64,000 nt of DNA from Xiphydria camelus (GCA_963678675.1 OY783195.1:11620479-11684478); one strand, 5' to 3'; numbered from the stretch's first letter, positions 32,500 through 43,421 are shown. The notes: generated by a model from the sequence alone, not told the origin. Numbers and translations: made by a program.

Positions 32500-33522
32500 A
32501 CTTGAAGTAGCGGTGAGTTTTCCACAACATGTCATGATATGAAAAGGATTTATTTACATTCATGGTATCGTTTAGGATAATTTTATTAACCTTTCACCGT
32601 ATTCCTCATGTTACAGCTTTTCGTTTCCTCCGGGGGAGTTGGTGCTCGTTGTTGCAAAACACAAAGTCATTAACCATGGTCCTGGTTATCGATGCTTGCT
32701 GAAGTATTCAATCACGTTGGTTAGCAGATGGTAATATGAGTCGTATTGGTAAATAAATACCTGCACTACATTCTTTTTCTGTATCAATACTATTTTATGT
32801 TTCATTTATTTCTATTTCATGAGCGGGATACCAATCGTCCTTCGTCTTTGGCACATTTCTCCGTGGAGGCTGATGCACGTCGTCGAACTTTTCCATCATC
32901 CATGAAGAATTTATCACTTTCTCTAAGTCTACAAATAATTTTTGTACTATTATTACCTTTATAAAGTATAAAGAAATTGAATGACTTCAAAACAATTCCT
33001 TTTTGTTATTCCTCTCGATTTATCGTTACACTTACCCTACTCAAAAATCCTGAGAACTGCCTGGTCACTGTTATTTTTCACGTCGGTTCACTTGTCTCTA
33101 CAACTCGTTAATTATTTTACATTTGTCCCAAGATGTATCACCCTTCCTTCATTACTCTTTTTAACTGTGTTTTTACTATTTATTAAAAAGCGCGTTCGAG
33201 GGTCGAAATAAACGCGAAGGAAATCGTTTCGCGAATGGAAATATTTTATTAACTTTGAAAACCACATTTTATTTAAAAAAAAATACAATTACTCTGAAAA
33301 ATTCCACCTTGTAAACAAATTTTTGTATCAACCGCCATACTTTCTCGTCTGCTCAGTGCCTACGCACTAGGGAACTTCTGTCGCGACGATTGACGTCTGC
33401 CGACGATAGGCAGAGCCAATCGCTCGGCGTCCTTGCGTCTCCAACCAATAGCGTACATACTATAGTCTACAAACTGCTATGCACCATATCGGCCTATGTC
33501 AACAACCCAGGAAAACACCCGG

Positions 33523-34200
33523 TATATATCGCCCGAGAAATCGGATTCTCGACTTTTGAGACGCGAGGGGCGTGGCTTCGCGTTGCTAAGGAAAAATCTC
33601 TGTTAATATGTAACTTACAACATTTACTCTGGTCTCTATCGATAGAGAATAGTCGATTTATATGGCGTAACTAAGCATAGTTTTGGTTATAACCGTATAT
33701 TTATTGAGAAAATTCGACGTTAAAATTGAGGGGCGAAGGGGGCAGACGTTTTTCCTGTAAAGATACACGGGTGCTCGTGGCGACAGCGCTGGCGGCGTCG
33801 TTCTGACGACTTGAATGAACATGCCGCGAGACACTCCCGTGTCTCTTGATATCATTTTGTCAATTTAAAAATACAGTCCATTTTCGTTTTATTAATTCGT
33901 GCTGTTCTAAGATCAATTACGGTTCCTACGTCTGACCGGCTCCTTCCTCACACTAGTTCCATTAATTCAAATCGTATCAATCTCTCCCTTCAGATTTAAA
34001 CATTCCTTCTATTTCCTTGAATCACTATTATGTGGATAATGAATAAATTATAAAAAAAAGAAAAGCTGCCAGAAATTCTATTGTGATAATTGACTGTAAT
34101 ATTGAGTAAGATAATAGTTAATAAGTTGTTTTTCATGGAATAAGAAGGAATGGATTTGTTTATCGTATGAAAGTTATGAAAATAGTAATAACGTTCAGAA
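33523..34200. other. No gene recognised
   Basis: Mixed composition, no long frame and no repeat termini seen. Confidence 0.45.
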
Positions 34201-34249
34201 TTGCTTTATTCAATTTATATATGTATATATAACATAAGCGAAACAAGCG

Positions 34250-34475
34250 ATGTTAGAAGCGCAATGACAGAACTGTTAAAGGGGGATATCGTAACAGAAC
34301 GATGCGACTATAGTAGGGAATTTGAAAGATTAGCGAGAGAAGTGATCAAAGAAGAGGCGGCAGCGAAAGCAAGTAGGGTAGGGAGAGCACAGCGAGGGCG
34401 ATATAACTTGTAGACATCTATGTTTTGTAAACTGTACTAAAGTCAGAATGGTCAATAAATAGAAATACAAAAAAA
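34250..34475 (+). other. Possible terminal exon of an unrecognised gene
   Basis: The plus frame reads SAMTELLKGDIVTERCDYS and FERLAREVIKEEAAAKASR, ending in RYNL and TAG at 34411-34413, with AATAAA 40 bp later (34455) and an A-rich run. The composition is unlike nearby AT-rich DNA. A TTAG before AAGCGCAATG could be an acceptor. No known family is recognised. Confidence 0.3.
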
Positions 34476-34869
34476 TATATATATATAACTATTTAATAAG
34501 ATATGATGTATTGAATGATTATTATCCCCATTAAGTATAGTTTGTAAATAAAATTGTAATAAAATAAGGTGACCATGTTCAATAAGAAATGTTTTCATAT
34601 CATTTCGTATCCCTGTTAAACATCTCTGACTAGAATTTATTGGAAACGAATAAAACGTTAAAAAATGCAATTTAAAATGACTAAAATCATATTTCAATCG
34701 ATTAAAAAACGATTGAAATATATTCCTTTTATTCGTTCTCAATAAATTGTAACAGACGGGGATGTTACATTAGGTAATCTTTGACATGTGTAAATCACAA
34801 TATGTGGTATTAAAATTATTATTTAAATAATATCTAAAACACAGTAGTGTTTACAATATAGAGTATCAG

Positions 34870-35128
34870 AATACGTGTTAAATCACATGTAAAATCACAT
34901 GTAAAATCACTTGTAAAAGCACGTGTAAAATTACGTGTAAAAGCACATGTGAGTTTTCGATTTTTACATACGATTTTACACGTGCTTTTACGTGTGCTTT
35001 TACATGTACCTTTACATGTGCTTTTACACGTGCTTTTACATGTGCTTTTACATGTGCTTTTACGTGTGCTTTTACATGTGCTTTTACGTGTGCTTTTACA
35101 TGTGCTTTTTCCATGTGCTTTTACACGT
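34870..35128. repeat. 12-bp minisatellite, present in both orientations
   Basis: About 7 units of ACATGTAAAATC (34880-34952) are followed, after a 25-bp gap, by about 12 units of the inverse CTTTTACATGTG/CTTTTACGTGTG. The unit is divisible by three, so long KAHV or LLHV frames are open on both strands. These are not genes. Confidence 0.9.
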
Positions 35129-35140
35129 GCACTTTTTCAG

Positions 35141-35332
35141 TAGGGTAGAAGTCGAGTCGGCAGTTAGGGTTGGTGTTAATTCGGGAGATTGAAGCGTCTA
35201 ACCTCGAAATTATGAATTTAAATGGAATGGAAATTACTCACCATTATTCACAAATTCATAATTTCGAGGTTAGACGCTTCGATCTCCCGAATTGACACCA
35301 ACTCTAACTACCGACTCGACTTCTACCGGTAT
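35141..35332. mobile_element. Foldback MITE, arms about 80 bp
   Basis: AGAAGTCGAGTCGGCAGTTA, TTCGGGAGATTGAAGCGTCT and CCTCGAAATTATGAATTT at the left are mirrored at the right (AGACGCTTCGATCTCCCGAA, TAACTACCGACTCGACTTCT). The loop is about 32 bp. It shares its CGGGAGATCGAAGCG core with the elements at 20593 and 43489. Confidence 0.85.
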
Positions 35333-36115
35333 GAAATGACCCAAGTACCGACCAAGCCTCCCCGAAGATAACTTCAAACTGGCCAGTACAGAGTGGGACA
35401 TACGGTATTGGATGGTCTTCAAGAAGTGGAAGCTGCTGCGCAACAACCGCCAAGAAGGGATTTTGATAAACGAATAGAAGTACCATTTGATGAGTTTACC
35501 GACAGATCATGACAATCCCAACCACATGTTCTTGGCGAAAGTCGGCTTCTCCGCGGTAGCATCGTCCGCAGTATTTGTACGCTTAACTGAATAAAGTAGG
35601 AATAAGTAATATAAGGAATATTTCATTTGGTACGAAAAGATTGTAGTTTTTATGTGGGGATAAAAATATTCATTAATGTAACGTCGCCGTGTAGTGCAAT
35701 AAAGGATTAATTGTATTGCGTGACTATTGATTTTATAATAAGCTGTATTAATTATAAGATAGTGATAATATTCATTAGGGCTCATTCGCTATTCTCTTAT
35801 TTAAACTAAGTTTGTTATTTTTTATGAATCACATAATACATTGTGTAATTGAAAAATGAATAGGTTTCTACACAATTTAATTCTTCATGTATTACACACA
35901 TCAATAATATATATGCAAATTTCGAAATCAGAAATTTAACCAGGAGATTGATTTAGGTTGTAGAACTCAGACAATGTAAGATGTAGTTGCTGAAAACTAT
36001 ATTACAATTATTTACAGAGTCTTACGCACTAAACATAACCATAAACCTACAGTTTAACACCTACCTAAATCAATACAATTGTCGTTAATTTGCGAAAGTT
36101 ATTGACGATCGGATG
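35333..36115. other. AT-rich, no gene recognised
   Basis: Includes a phrase ACCGACCAAGCCT...CGAAGATAACTTCAAACTG (about 35347) that recurs near 28364, a short dispersed repeat. No coding sequence is supported. Confidence 0.45.
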
Positions 36116-36117
36116 TA

Positions 36118-36330
36118 CACCCGGGCTCACGGAATCTGTCGCTGGTGACTTTTTTTAAATGTTATTTTTAAACGTACTAACCAATGATTAATCAATCCTC
36201 GTGCTTTCATTAACGAGAGTAGACGTCACCGTAGCTAATGAGGGCATGAGAATTAATTGTTCACTGGTTAGTACGTTTAAAAATAAGGTTTAAAAAAAGT
36301 CACCAGCGACAGATTCCGTGAGCACGGGTG
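36118..36330. mobile_element. TA-flanked MITE, family C copy 1
   Basis: CACCCGGGCTCACGGAATCT, GTCGCTGGTGACTTTTTTTA at the left and the inverse at the right, ending GAGCACGGGTG, each next to TA. It is almost identical over its whole length to 62959-63171, so both are recent. Confidence 0.9.
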
Positions 36331-36647
36331 TATCTTAGGGCCGGTATTACCATGTCAGGTTAAACCGAAGGTTGCAGGTTAATCTTCGGGTTAGCCAAAA
36401 TGACTGTATTACAAAATGTGGTTAACTAAGGAGTGGAGTTTAACTTCCTGAAAAACTTTACCGTCAGATATCTGTCGGTTAACCATAGAGTTCAGGTTAA
36501 CTCGGGATTGACGCATGCGCAGAGTGGTCGGTCGCTGCTCTAACCTACAAACGTCAGGGAATGCAGCTGTAAATATTCACGACTCGTGTTTTACATTTTG
36601 GTTGTGTGGTTGTTTTATTACGTGTTTGAAGTTGTACCGCTACGAAT

Positions 36648-38117
36648 ATGGAGGACATTTTTGACATTTTTGAGGAAATATTAACAGACGACGACGAAGA
36701 TTACATGGAGCTGGTATGTACTCTTACAAAGTAGATAGGAAAAGTAGAAATACTCAAAAATTTTAGGCATTTACGGCCTACGTGTGTATATATCATTTTG
36801 AGCATTGCTACATTTTCGTTCCGGGTTGAAGCCGCGCCGAGAAATGGAACAGACGCGGCTGAAACCCGGAGCCAAGAGTAACGATACTCAAAATAATAAG
36901 CATAAATATTATATCTGTCACAAATTCAACGTTAATTTATAGATTGAAATGCCTCGTGCACCCAAAGTATTTCGGCCTAGAGTGAACCATTTAGATCGGT
37001 GGAATGACGAGGAATTTTTGGACAGGTTCCGCATTTCCAAAGGGAGCACGGAATTATTATTACAAGAAATCGAACATGTGATATCCCATCCCACAAATCG
37101 GTACGTTAGGTTCGATTACGTTAAGTAATTTGTTAAAGCAGTAGCTAAATATTCTGGTACTTTATATTTTCAGAAATGAAGCAATCAGCGCGATGCTACA
37201 GTTACTAATAACCCTCAGATTTTTTGCATCTGGCTGTATGTTGATATCCGTCGGCGACTTCGCAGGGGTGCACAAATGTACAGTGTCACGCATTGTGGCA
37301 CGGGTTAGTGTCGCAATAGCTTCATTAGCTCCGAGGTACATTTATTTACCTCGAAATGAAGCTGAACTCCGACAAACGAAACTGGAATTCTACAACATCG
37401 CTCGTTTCCCAAAAGTTATCGGCGCAATAGATTGCACGCATGTTAAGATTCAGTCACCAGGTAATAACTAGTATCTTTTTGAAATGCATCACTTGCATCA
37501 ACTTGCGTACATTATAGATTGACGCAAGTTATAAACGGAGCGTAAATAATCTTTTAGGAGGGAACGATGCTGAGATGTTCCGAAACAGGAAAGGTTTCTT
37601 TTCCCTGAACGTCCAAACGGTGGCAGATTCTACATTGCGAATACGGAATATAGTTGCACGATGGCCAGGATCAAGTCACGACAGTACGATATTTAATAAT
37701 AGTAGGCTGAGAGCACGTTTTGAACAGGGCCTGTATCTAAACTGCTTTCTAGTCGGAGATTCTGGTTATGCGTTGAAACCATATCTCATGACTCCGGTGC
37801 GAAATCCTGTCACACGCCCAGAAAGCTTGTATAACGAATCGCAAATTCGAACTCGAAATGTGGTTGAAAGAAGTTATGGGGTCTGGAAGCGAAGATTTCC
37901 CATTTTGTCACTAGGAGTTCGTGTCAATTTGGAAACCGTTCAAGCAATTATTGTAGCGACTGCTGTGTTACATAACATTGCAATAAACAGGCAGGACGGA
38001 ATGCCAGAGGGTGATGAGCTCAATGAAGAAAATCAGAATGAACTGGACATTCAACCGCACCCACGAGGATATGCTGTGCGAGATCAATTAATAAACGAAT
38101 ATTTTGCAAATTTGTAA
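36648..38117 (+). CDS. PIF/Harbinger transposase (HARBI1-like), 4 exons, 356 aa, apparently intact
   Basis: Exons 36648-36713, 36943-37100, 37174-37460 and 37558-38117, all with GT..AG introns in matching phase. The start gives MEDIFDIFEEI plus an acidic stretch. N-terminal helices FRISKGSTELLLQEIEHVI and LLITLRFFASGCMLISV precede the HTH HKCTVSRIVARV. The DDE triad is visible as VIGAIDCTHVKI, then WPGSSHDSTIF and LVGDSGYALKPYL, then RNVVERSYGVWKRRFPIL. The length fits HARBI1-type enzymes (about 350 aa). It cuts and pastes DNA in the nucleus, normally with its Myb-like partner encoded on the opposite strand. Intactness suggests recent activity. Confidence 0.9.
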
Positions 38118-38268
38118 ACTAATCACTTATAAAAAGTGAAACCTTTTTAGTATGAATAAAAATGTTTCCTTCAAAGAAAGTTTTATTTAAAATTCCAATA
38201 ATTCCATAAAATAAAATATTGGTACTACTAAAATTGTCCGATATAAAACATTCCCATATATACACTTT
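38118..38268. terminator. Shared 3' region between convergent Harbinger genes
   Basis: AATAAA at 38155 (plus) and AT-rich sequence serve both transcripts. Only about 150 bp separate the two stops, so the 3' ends of the two mRNAs probably overlap. Confidence 0.5.
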
Positions 38269-40015
38269 TTATAATTTTTCTTTCTGTTTTGCGAGTTCTA
38301 CCTCCAATATTGCCACACGTAGCTCATGCTCACGCTTTTTCATGGCCATTTCCTCCTTCAGTGCCTCTCGTTGTAAATTTATTAATTCTAACTTGGCTTG
38401 CGCCAAGGTATTAATTTTTATGCGGCAATCTTCCGTCAGTTGAGTTTTCTTTTTTATTATCGGTCTGGTTCGCTTGCGCTTTTCAACTAAAAAACGTTAA
38501 CAGAATCCATTAATTAGATACATTCTTCGAATTCCAATAAATAATCAAACTGAAATGCTTGACAAAAAAAACGTACCGGCTGTAGTTATATTGGTCGTTA
38601 CTTGTTGGCTTGCACTTACGTCCAGTAACTCCTCAACTTGCGTAGGCTGCTCTTCTGTCTCTGCAAAAAAAATAAATATCCACTTAATTGAAATTTATTT
38701 TGAATATCAAATTTGTAAAATAAAATAATGTTTGTCGTGGCTCGCCGAATTACTTTTCATTTCTGAAATTTGAAGTTCTAATTTTTAATGTAACCTAACC
38801 TAACCGAACTTTGGTAGTGTGATAATAATTGAAGAGTACAGGGGAATAACAGGCTAAGTTATTTTTCATCGAAATTGAGATATTTTGTCACTATCTAGTA
38901 GCATTGTTATGTACCTTTAAGCTCAATATACCTTCTAGGGCAATAAGAGAACAAATCCATAGTTGAGGAGCTTGCGTTCAAAAGCGGCTATATCCCTTTT
39001 TTGCCGATATGCTTTTTTTGCGATTTTCGGCTAAGTTTCACAAGATCTATCAACCGGCATGGTCATATGTGTTCAAAACGGACTATTTGTATTTTAAAAT
39101 CGCATAAAAAGTCGGCCTTTTGCATAAAAACCGGCTATATCCGGATTAATTTTCAATTTTTTTCAGAAACTATTGACATTTGAGAAAAAATTTCAAATTG
39201 CATCAAACTACTTCCCTAAAACACTACAAATAAACTTTTTTTGCTATCTCTATGTATTAAGGCGAACCGATGAGAAGTTTTCGTCTATTCCTGAACATTT
39301 TTTGTAAATGGATATAGCCGCTTTTTAACGCAAGCTCCTCAGTTATCCCTTATAAAAGAATACCCGTGCAGGAGAAAAACTAGCTAGGAGATTCGAAATA
39401 AAAGTCTCTAGCACAAAACCATTAAAATTGACTTAGCTCGTTCTTCCCCTGTACTCTTCGATTGATACCGAGCTAACCTTGTGAATTATTCCCTGTTAAT
39501 TCATCAGATTTTCGCACTCGAAGAAGATTTGGTGACCATGACGACCAGCTCGGTCCAGGGAGTATCAACTCTGCATCCTCATGGTTTGTCTCATTGACGA
39601 TTTCCATATTCATACATTCTTCGGCGTCGTCATCGAACGAAGATGGAAGGCCTGTCAGTCCAATGCCTGTCAAGTCCTTCAAAGTGTCTTCCACTGTTGA
39701 CGGTGTGCTTATCCTCGCCGATGTACCGCCTCCGGTTTGGAATAACTCCATTTTATTTGCAGCGTGTTTCTTTTTTGCAGTCTTTTTTAAATTCAAATAT
39801 TTTTCCTTTAAATTCTTGGTGGTGCGAGATACTACACCACTTGCGCTGTTGAATTCTTGAGCCACTTGTACCCAAGTGGATTCTTTCAATTTCCATGAGA
39901 CAGCGTCAGATTTCTTACATTCTATTATGTGTCGATACTTCGAAACAAGCTCGACAAGAATTTCCACCTCGTTGGTAGAAAAATTCGCTGCCCTTTTGGA
40001 GTTTTCAGTCTCCAT
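38269..40015 (-). CDS. Harbinger Myb/SANT-like accessory protein, 3 exons, 279 aa, apparently intact
   Basis: Start at ATG 40015 (METENSKRAANFS). An upstream in-frame ATG at 40138 would add 41 residues without family similarity. Exons 40015-39478, 38660-38577 and 38486-38269 join in phase. The N-terminal Myb/SANT-like domain reads FSTNEVEILVELVSKYRHII, KKSDAVSWK, TWVQVAQEFNS and LKEKYLNLKKTAKK. The middle is acidic, and the C terminus is a basic/coiled-coil segment (RKRTRPIIKKK, then LELINLQREALKEEMAMKK). In PIF/Harbinger elements this partner binds the transposase and helps nuclear import and DNA binding. That role here is inferred from family. Confidence 0.87.
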
Positions 40016-40584
40016 CGCTGCAAAAATTAGATTCGCAGACGTGATAGTATGACATTTTTGCGTTGCATTTATAGAATATTTAACTATTGATTTAATACGT
40101 GCATCAGGGTGACTCGTTTCAAACCAATATTCGCGCACCTGATAAACTTTTTAAATATAGATAAAAAATTGTCCCGAAAGAATATACGCATAAACTCACC
40201 TCAATATCTCCTGGACTGTTGATTCAAGAAACGCACAAATACTGCAAACTATAGCCGCTCTTACTTTCTCAAAGACAACGCAAACTGAAAACGTGCTCTA
40301 TGCAAACTATACGTACGCCGTTATGTACCTTGAGCCCGACGAAACGGGCACTTTCTTTTATTTGTCTGCATCTTCATTTAAAATTTTGCCGCTAATTCAG
40401 GAATAAACTAGTTTAGGGCATGTTTCATCTAGGGATATTCGCTTGAAATGCTACCACTCCTAGTTAACTTAACTTTGGGTAGAAAACGTTTTGTAATACG
40501 CATTTTCGTTAACCGTAGGTTTAAACTGAAGGTAAAGGTTAACTCAACCAGCAGTTTAACCTGACATTGTAATACCGGCCCTTA

Positions 40585-40721
40585 GTTAGGCTTATCACGA
40601 TGTTTACAGCTCGGAGCCAACTAATGTACTGCCCTCTCCGTTGAGGAGTAACTCATGTGTTGGTCGCCCGATCGCTAGTGTCGCGCGACTAAGTTTTGGC
40701 GCTAAGCGTTTAAAACTTACA
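40585..40721 (-). repeat. 3' LTR (left copy) of the gypsy element, split by Harbinger
   Basis: Matches 43283-43421 from GTTAGGCTTATCACG through GCGTTTAAAACTTACA. The first five bases of this LTR (TCTTA) lie at 36333-36337, before the Harbinger insertion. Confidence 0.88.
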
Positions 40722-40735
40722 TCCCCCCCTTTTTA
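40722..40735 (-). promoter_or_regulatory. Polypurine tract
   Basis: On the minus strand AAAAAGGGGGGGA directly precedes the LTR start TGTAAG, the expected plus-strand priming site. Confidence 0.82.
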
Positions 40736-40751
40736 GTAAGAGGGTGAGGCC

Positions 40752-42955
40752 CTATGTATAAGGAACTAATTTACTGGCATGGAACAAGTTTGATTCGTTT
40801 TTCCTAGATCTACTGTCTATTAAATAAATCGTATCAGATATTTTATCTTTTATTCTGTAAGGTCCTGACCTTATTATATCTAATTTTTCTCTGTTCAGTT
40901 TATTTCCGTGTTGAATATAAACTAAATCTCCAATTTTATAATCTATTTTTATTACATGTTTATCATAATAGGTTTTATTTTGAATGTGTACTTTTTTTGA
41001 ATTGACTAACGCTAATTTTCTGTTGTCTTCTAAGTTGTTTATTTTATTACCTTTTAGATTATCTGGTATGAAAGTATTATCTATTCCTGTTAACAGATAG
41101 TTTGGAGTGAATCCTGTTGAACTGTGTATAGTATTATTATACTCTTTTGTGCATTCCACTGCTATTTTTGTCCATGATTTTCCTTTATTATCATAAATTT
41201 TACATCTAATTCTATTTACTAATGTTTGATTTGTTCTTTCATTTAATCCGTTTGAGAAAGCACAATCTACTGCAGTGAAAATTAATGTTATGTTATTTTT
41301 GTTTGTGAATTGTTTGAATTGTGCAGAGTTTATTCCTGTATATTGATCTGTTAAAATGGTTTTAATTTTTCCATTTTTCTCTACTCTGCTTACTAATTTT
41401 ATAAAGTCTTTTGCGATCTGAGTTTTGGATGTGCTAATATAAGCAAATCTAGTGAAGTGATCTATAAGTAAATGCAAATATCTTTTTGTACTTTTTCCTT
41501 TAAGTCCTCCAATTGTGTCCAGCGACATTATTTCAAATGGTTTTTCAGCTGGACCTAACTGGGACAGTGGAGCTTTGAACCATCCTATTCTAGATTTGTT
41601 CTTAATGCATGTCTCGCAATTTCTACATATAGTTTTAATATGTTTGTACATATTTTTGAAATAAAATTTATGACATATAGTTAAAATTAGTTGTTTTGAG
41701 CCTATGTGTCCTTGTTCTATATGTACTTTCTTAATAATTGAGACACCGAAGTCTTCTGTTATCCATATATTTTTTTTGTTATTTATCAGTTTATAAATGA
41801 TTTCATCTTTAATTTCGCCCGACTTATCTATTTTAATTAATTTTTGATTTTCTCTAATCTCTTCAATTTGTAAAGTGTTTGCTGTCTTTATTGCGGATTG
41901 ATTATCTGGGCTATCATGTGACTCCAGTACAGGGTTTCTTGATAAGCAATCAGCTTCTGTATTCTCTTTCCCTGGATTGTAGACAATATCGAAGTCAAAT
42001 TGAGATATGTAATTTAAAATTTCTATTAAATCTGGATCATTACTTTTTTTTATATTGAAGTTCTCTAATGGCCTATGATCTGTAAAAATGACAAACCTTT
42101 TCCCTATTAAATAATATTGCCAATAAAGAATTGCTTCTTTAATTGCTAGGCATTCTATGTATATAGCTTTTTTTGTTTTTTGTGTTTTGTTCAACTTTTT
42201 TGAGAAAAAGAATACTGTCTTTAACCCTCTGACGCTAAACTCTTAGCAATCCCTGTCGCGTGAGCTGGAGAAAGGGAACAGCCAATCGCGCGCGGTCGCT
42301 TTATGTGTTAGTGACTGACGTCACGGAAATGGCCCCCCACTCTCATTCAGCCAGACTCGTAGTTAGGGGCCTGCTCACTCATATACCGTGCTCACTCGCA
42401 CTCGCGGGATTTCGCGCGACGGCACGGCAATGAAATAGGGGCCCCATACACGGTACGATTCGTTGCCTCGATCCGTCGTTTCAAACTGATTGAAACGACG
42501 AATCGATAGTGTATGTCAACATAGTTAATGATTTACTTAGTCGAAGACTACTTCATTGTCACTATTAAAAAAAAATGGCTTATTAAAATCACACCGCAGG
42601 TAACTTTTAACGGTTCGTCGGTGCCCAGCGACCATACGGGTTGCGACGGCCCTGTCACTCTCTCCCCACTACACTAACGTCTCACGCTTGACTCTGCCCC
42701 GCGCAGTGGTGGGGAATCGAGCTTTGCCTGAGGGTTAAAGATTTATCCTCTTGGGGTTGTTTTAGTATTGCGCCCACTCCTTCTGCACTGGCATCTGTAA
42801 ATAAATATATTGGTGCTTTTTCATCAAATATTGCCAGTGCTGGAGCTGTAGATAAGTATTCTTTTGTTTTTACAAAACTGTCATTACATTGTTTTGACCA
42901 ATGAAATTCTATATTTTTTCTTAATAGGTTACGTAGTGGGTCCAGTAGTATCGTG
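40752..42955 (-). pseudogene. Ty3/gypsy pol C-terminal part: RNase H and integrase
   Basis: The RNase H region starts at about 42955 (LRNLLRKNIEFHW, YLFTDASAEGVGAIL), is interrupted by the TTAA MITE, and resumes in a 480-residue frame (42194-40752) with FVIFTDHRPLENF and NTEADCLSRNP. The integrase follows, with zinc-binding HIEQGH...CRNCETC, the first catalytic aspartate in FEIMSLDTIGG, the second in TILTDQYTG and glutamate in FSNGLNERTNQT. It ends near a GP-Y/F-like segment (RSGPYRIKDK). The integrase frame itself is open, but protease and most reverse transcriptase are missing. Confidence 0.9.
42225..42734. mobile_element. TTAA-flanked MITE in the RNase H region
   Basis: TTAA (42221-42224 and 42735-42738) with ends CCCTC(T/A)G and inverse. 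Removing it rejoins the RNase H coding halves. A clear internal inverted repeat (TTTCAAACTGATTGAAA) lies near 42483. The longer arms are weak, so it may be a deletion derivative of a piggyBac-type element. Confidence 0.75.
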
Positions 42956-42967
42956 TGTTGAGGTATA

Positions 42968-43277
42968 CCGTATGTTCGCGATCATTTGAACCATAGGAAA
43001 ATTGCGAGTTTTGCATGAGCACCCCTTTGGGTCTCCTTGTCCAATAGAATCACCGGAGAAGCGTGAATGCGCATGCGTAGTCATCCGCGAGTGTGGCGTC
43101 GTCAACAAGTTCAGATCGGTTATCGAAATAATCGATCTGAACTTGACGCCACACTCGCGGATGACTACGCATGCGCATTCACGCTTCTCCGGTGATTCTA
43201 TTGGACGAGGAGTCCCAAAGGGGTGCTCATGCAAAACTCGCAATTTTCCTATGGTTCAAATGATCGCGAACATACGG
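42968..43277. mobile_element. TA-flanked foldback MITE, family A copy 1
   Basis: CCGTATGTTCGCGATCATTT and its inverse at the two ends next to TA. Nearly perfect arms of about 145 bp include TTGCGAGTTTTGCATGAGCA, AGAATCACCGGAGAAGCG and GCGCATGCGTAGTCATCCGC. The loop is about 20 bp around ATCGAAATAATCGAT. Open frames on both strands are mirror images of each other and are not genes. Confidence 0.93.
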
Positions 43278-43279
43278 TA

Positions 43280-43421
43280 TCTTAGTTAGGCTTATCACGA
43301 TGTTTACAGCTCGGAGCCAACTAATGTACTGCCCTCTCCGTTGAGGAGTAACTCATGTGTTGGTCGCCCGATCGCTAGTGTCGCGCGACTAAGTTTTGGC
43401 GCTAAGCGTTTAAAACTTACA
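43280..43421 (-). repeat. 5' LTR (right copy) of the gypsy element
   Basis: TCTTAGTTAGGCTTATCACG through GCGTTTAAAACTTACA, repeated at the left end. On the minus strand it starts TGTAAG. Confidence 0.88.

Larger units (their letters stand above)
29033..33522. mobile_element. Giant inverted-repeat element: two head-to-head DD41D mariner-superfamily copies
   Basis: Outer ends TA-CC(C/G)G(A/G)TGTTTTCCTGGG at 29033 and its inverse complement ending at 33522, both flanked by TA. The left arm (29033-30857) and right arm (31295-33522) are the same sequence in opposite orientation, each holding a transposase gene with an intron. They are separated by 437 bp of unrelated sequence. The right arm also has about 390 bp (32832-33220) absent from the left. 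This is a single element with arms of about 1.8 kb or an inverted dimer. Confidence 0.85.
36338..40581. mobile_element. Complete two-gene PIF/Harbinger transposon
   Basis: TTA at 36335-36337 and 40582-40584 flanks inverted termini beginning GGGCCGGTATTAC-A-TGTCAGG. Inside are a transposase gene on the plus strand and a Myb/SANT-like gene on the minus strand, convergent, with 151 bp between their stop codons. All splice phases are consistent and no stops or frameshifts were seen in either gene. 4244 bp in total. Confidence 0.92.
36333..43421 (-). mobile_element. Ty3/gypsy LTR retrotransposon relic with nested insertions
   Basis: Two copies of a 142-bp LTR (rest of left copy 40585-40721, right copy 43280-43421) flank the C-terminal half of pol on the minus strand. 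A polypurine tract lies next to the left LTR, as expected for a 3' LTR on the minus strand. gag, protease and most of the reverse transcriptase are deleted. Four insertions disrupt it: Harbinger (36338-40581), a TTAA MITE (42225-42734), a TA MITE (42968-43277) and a TA MITE at the outer LTR edge (36118-36330). Confidence 0.85.

Noticed and set aside
34870..35130. CRISPR-like array
   Set aside because: Contiguous 12-bp units without unique spacers, in an intron-bearing eukaryotic context. No array elsewhere fits either.
34878..35192. KAHVKAHV and LLHVLLHV repeat proteins
   Set aside because: Produced by a 12-bp minisatellite whose period is a multiple of three.
42929..43289. Open frames on both strands reading RVLHEHPFGSPxPIESPEKR, repeated at 60814-61236 and 63256-63849
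   Set aside because: They are the two mirror halves of family A palindromic MITEs. The frame is open in both directions because the arms are inverse copies. No start, splice or domain support.
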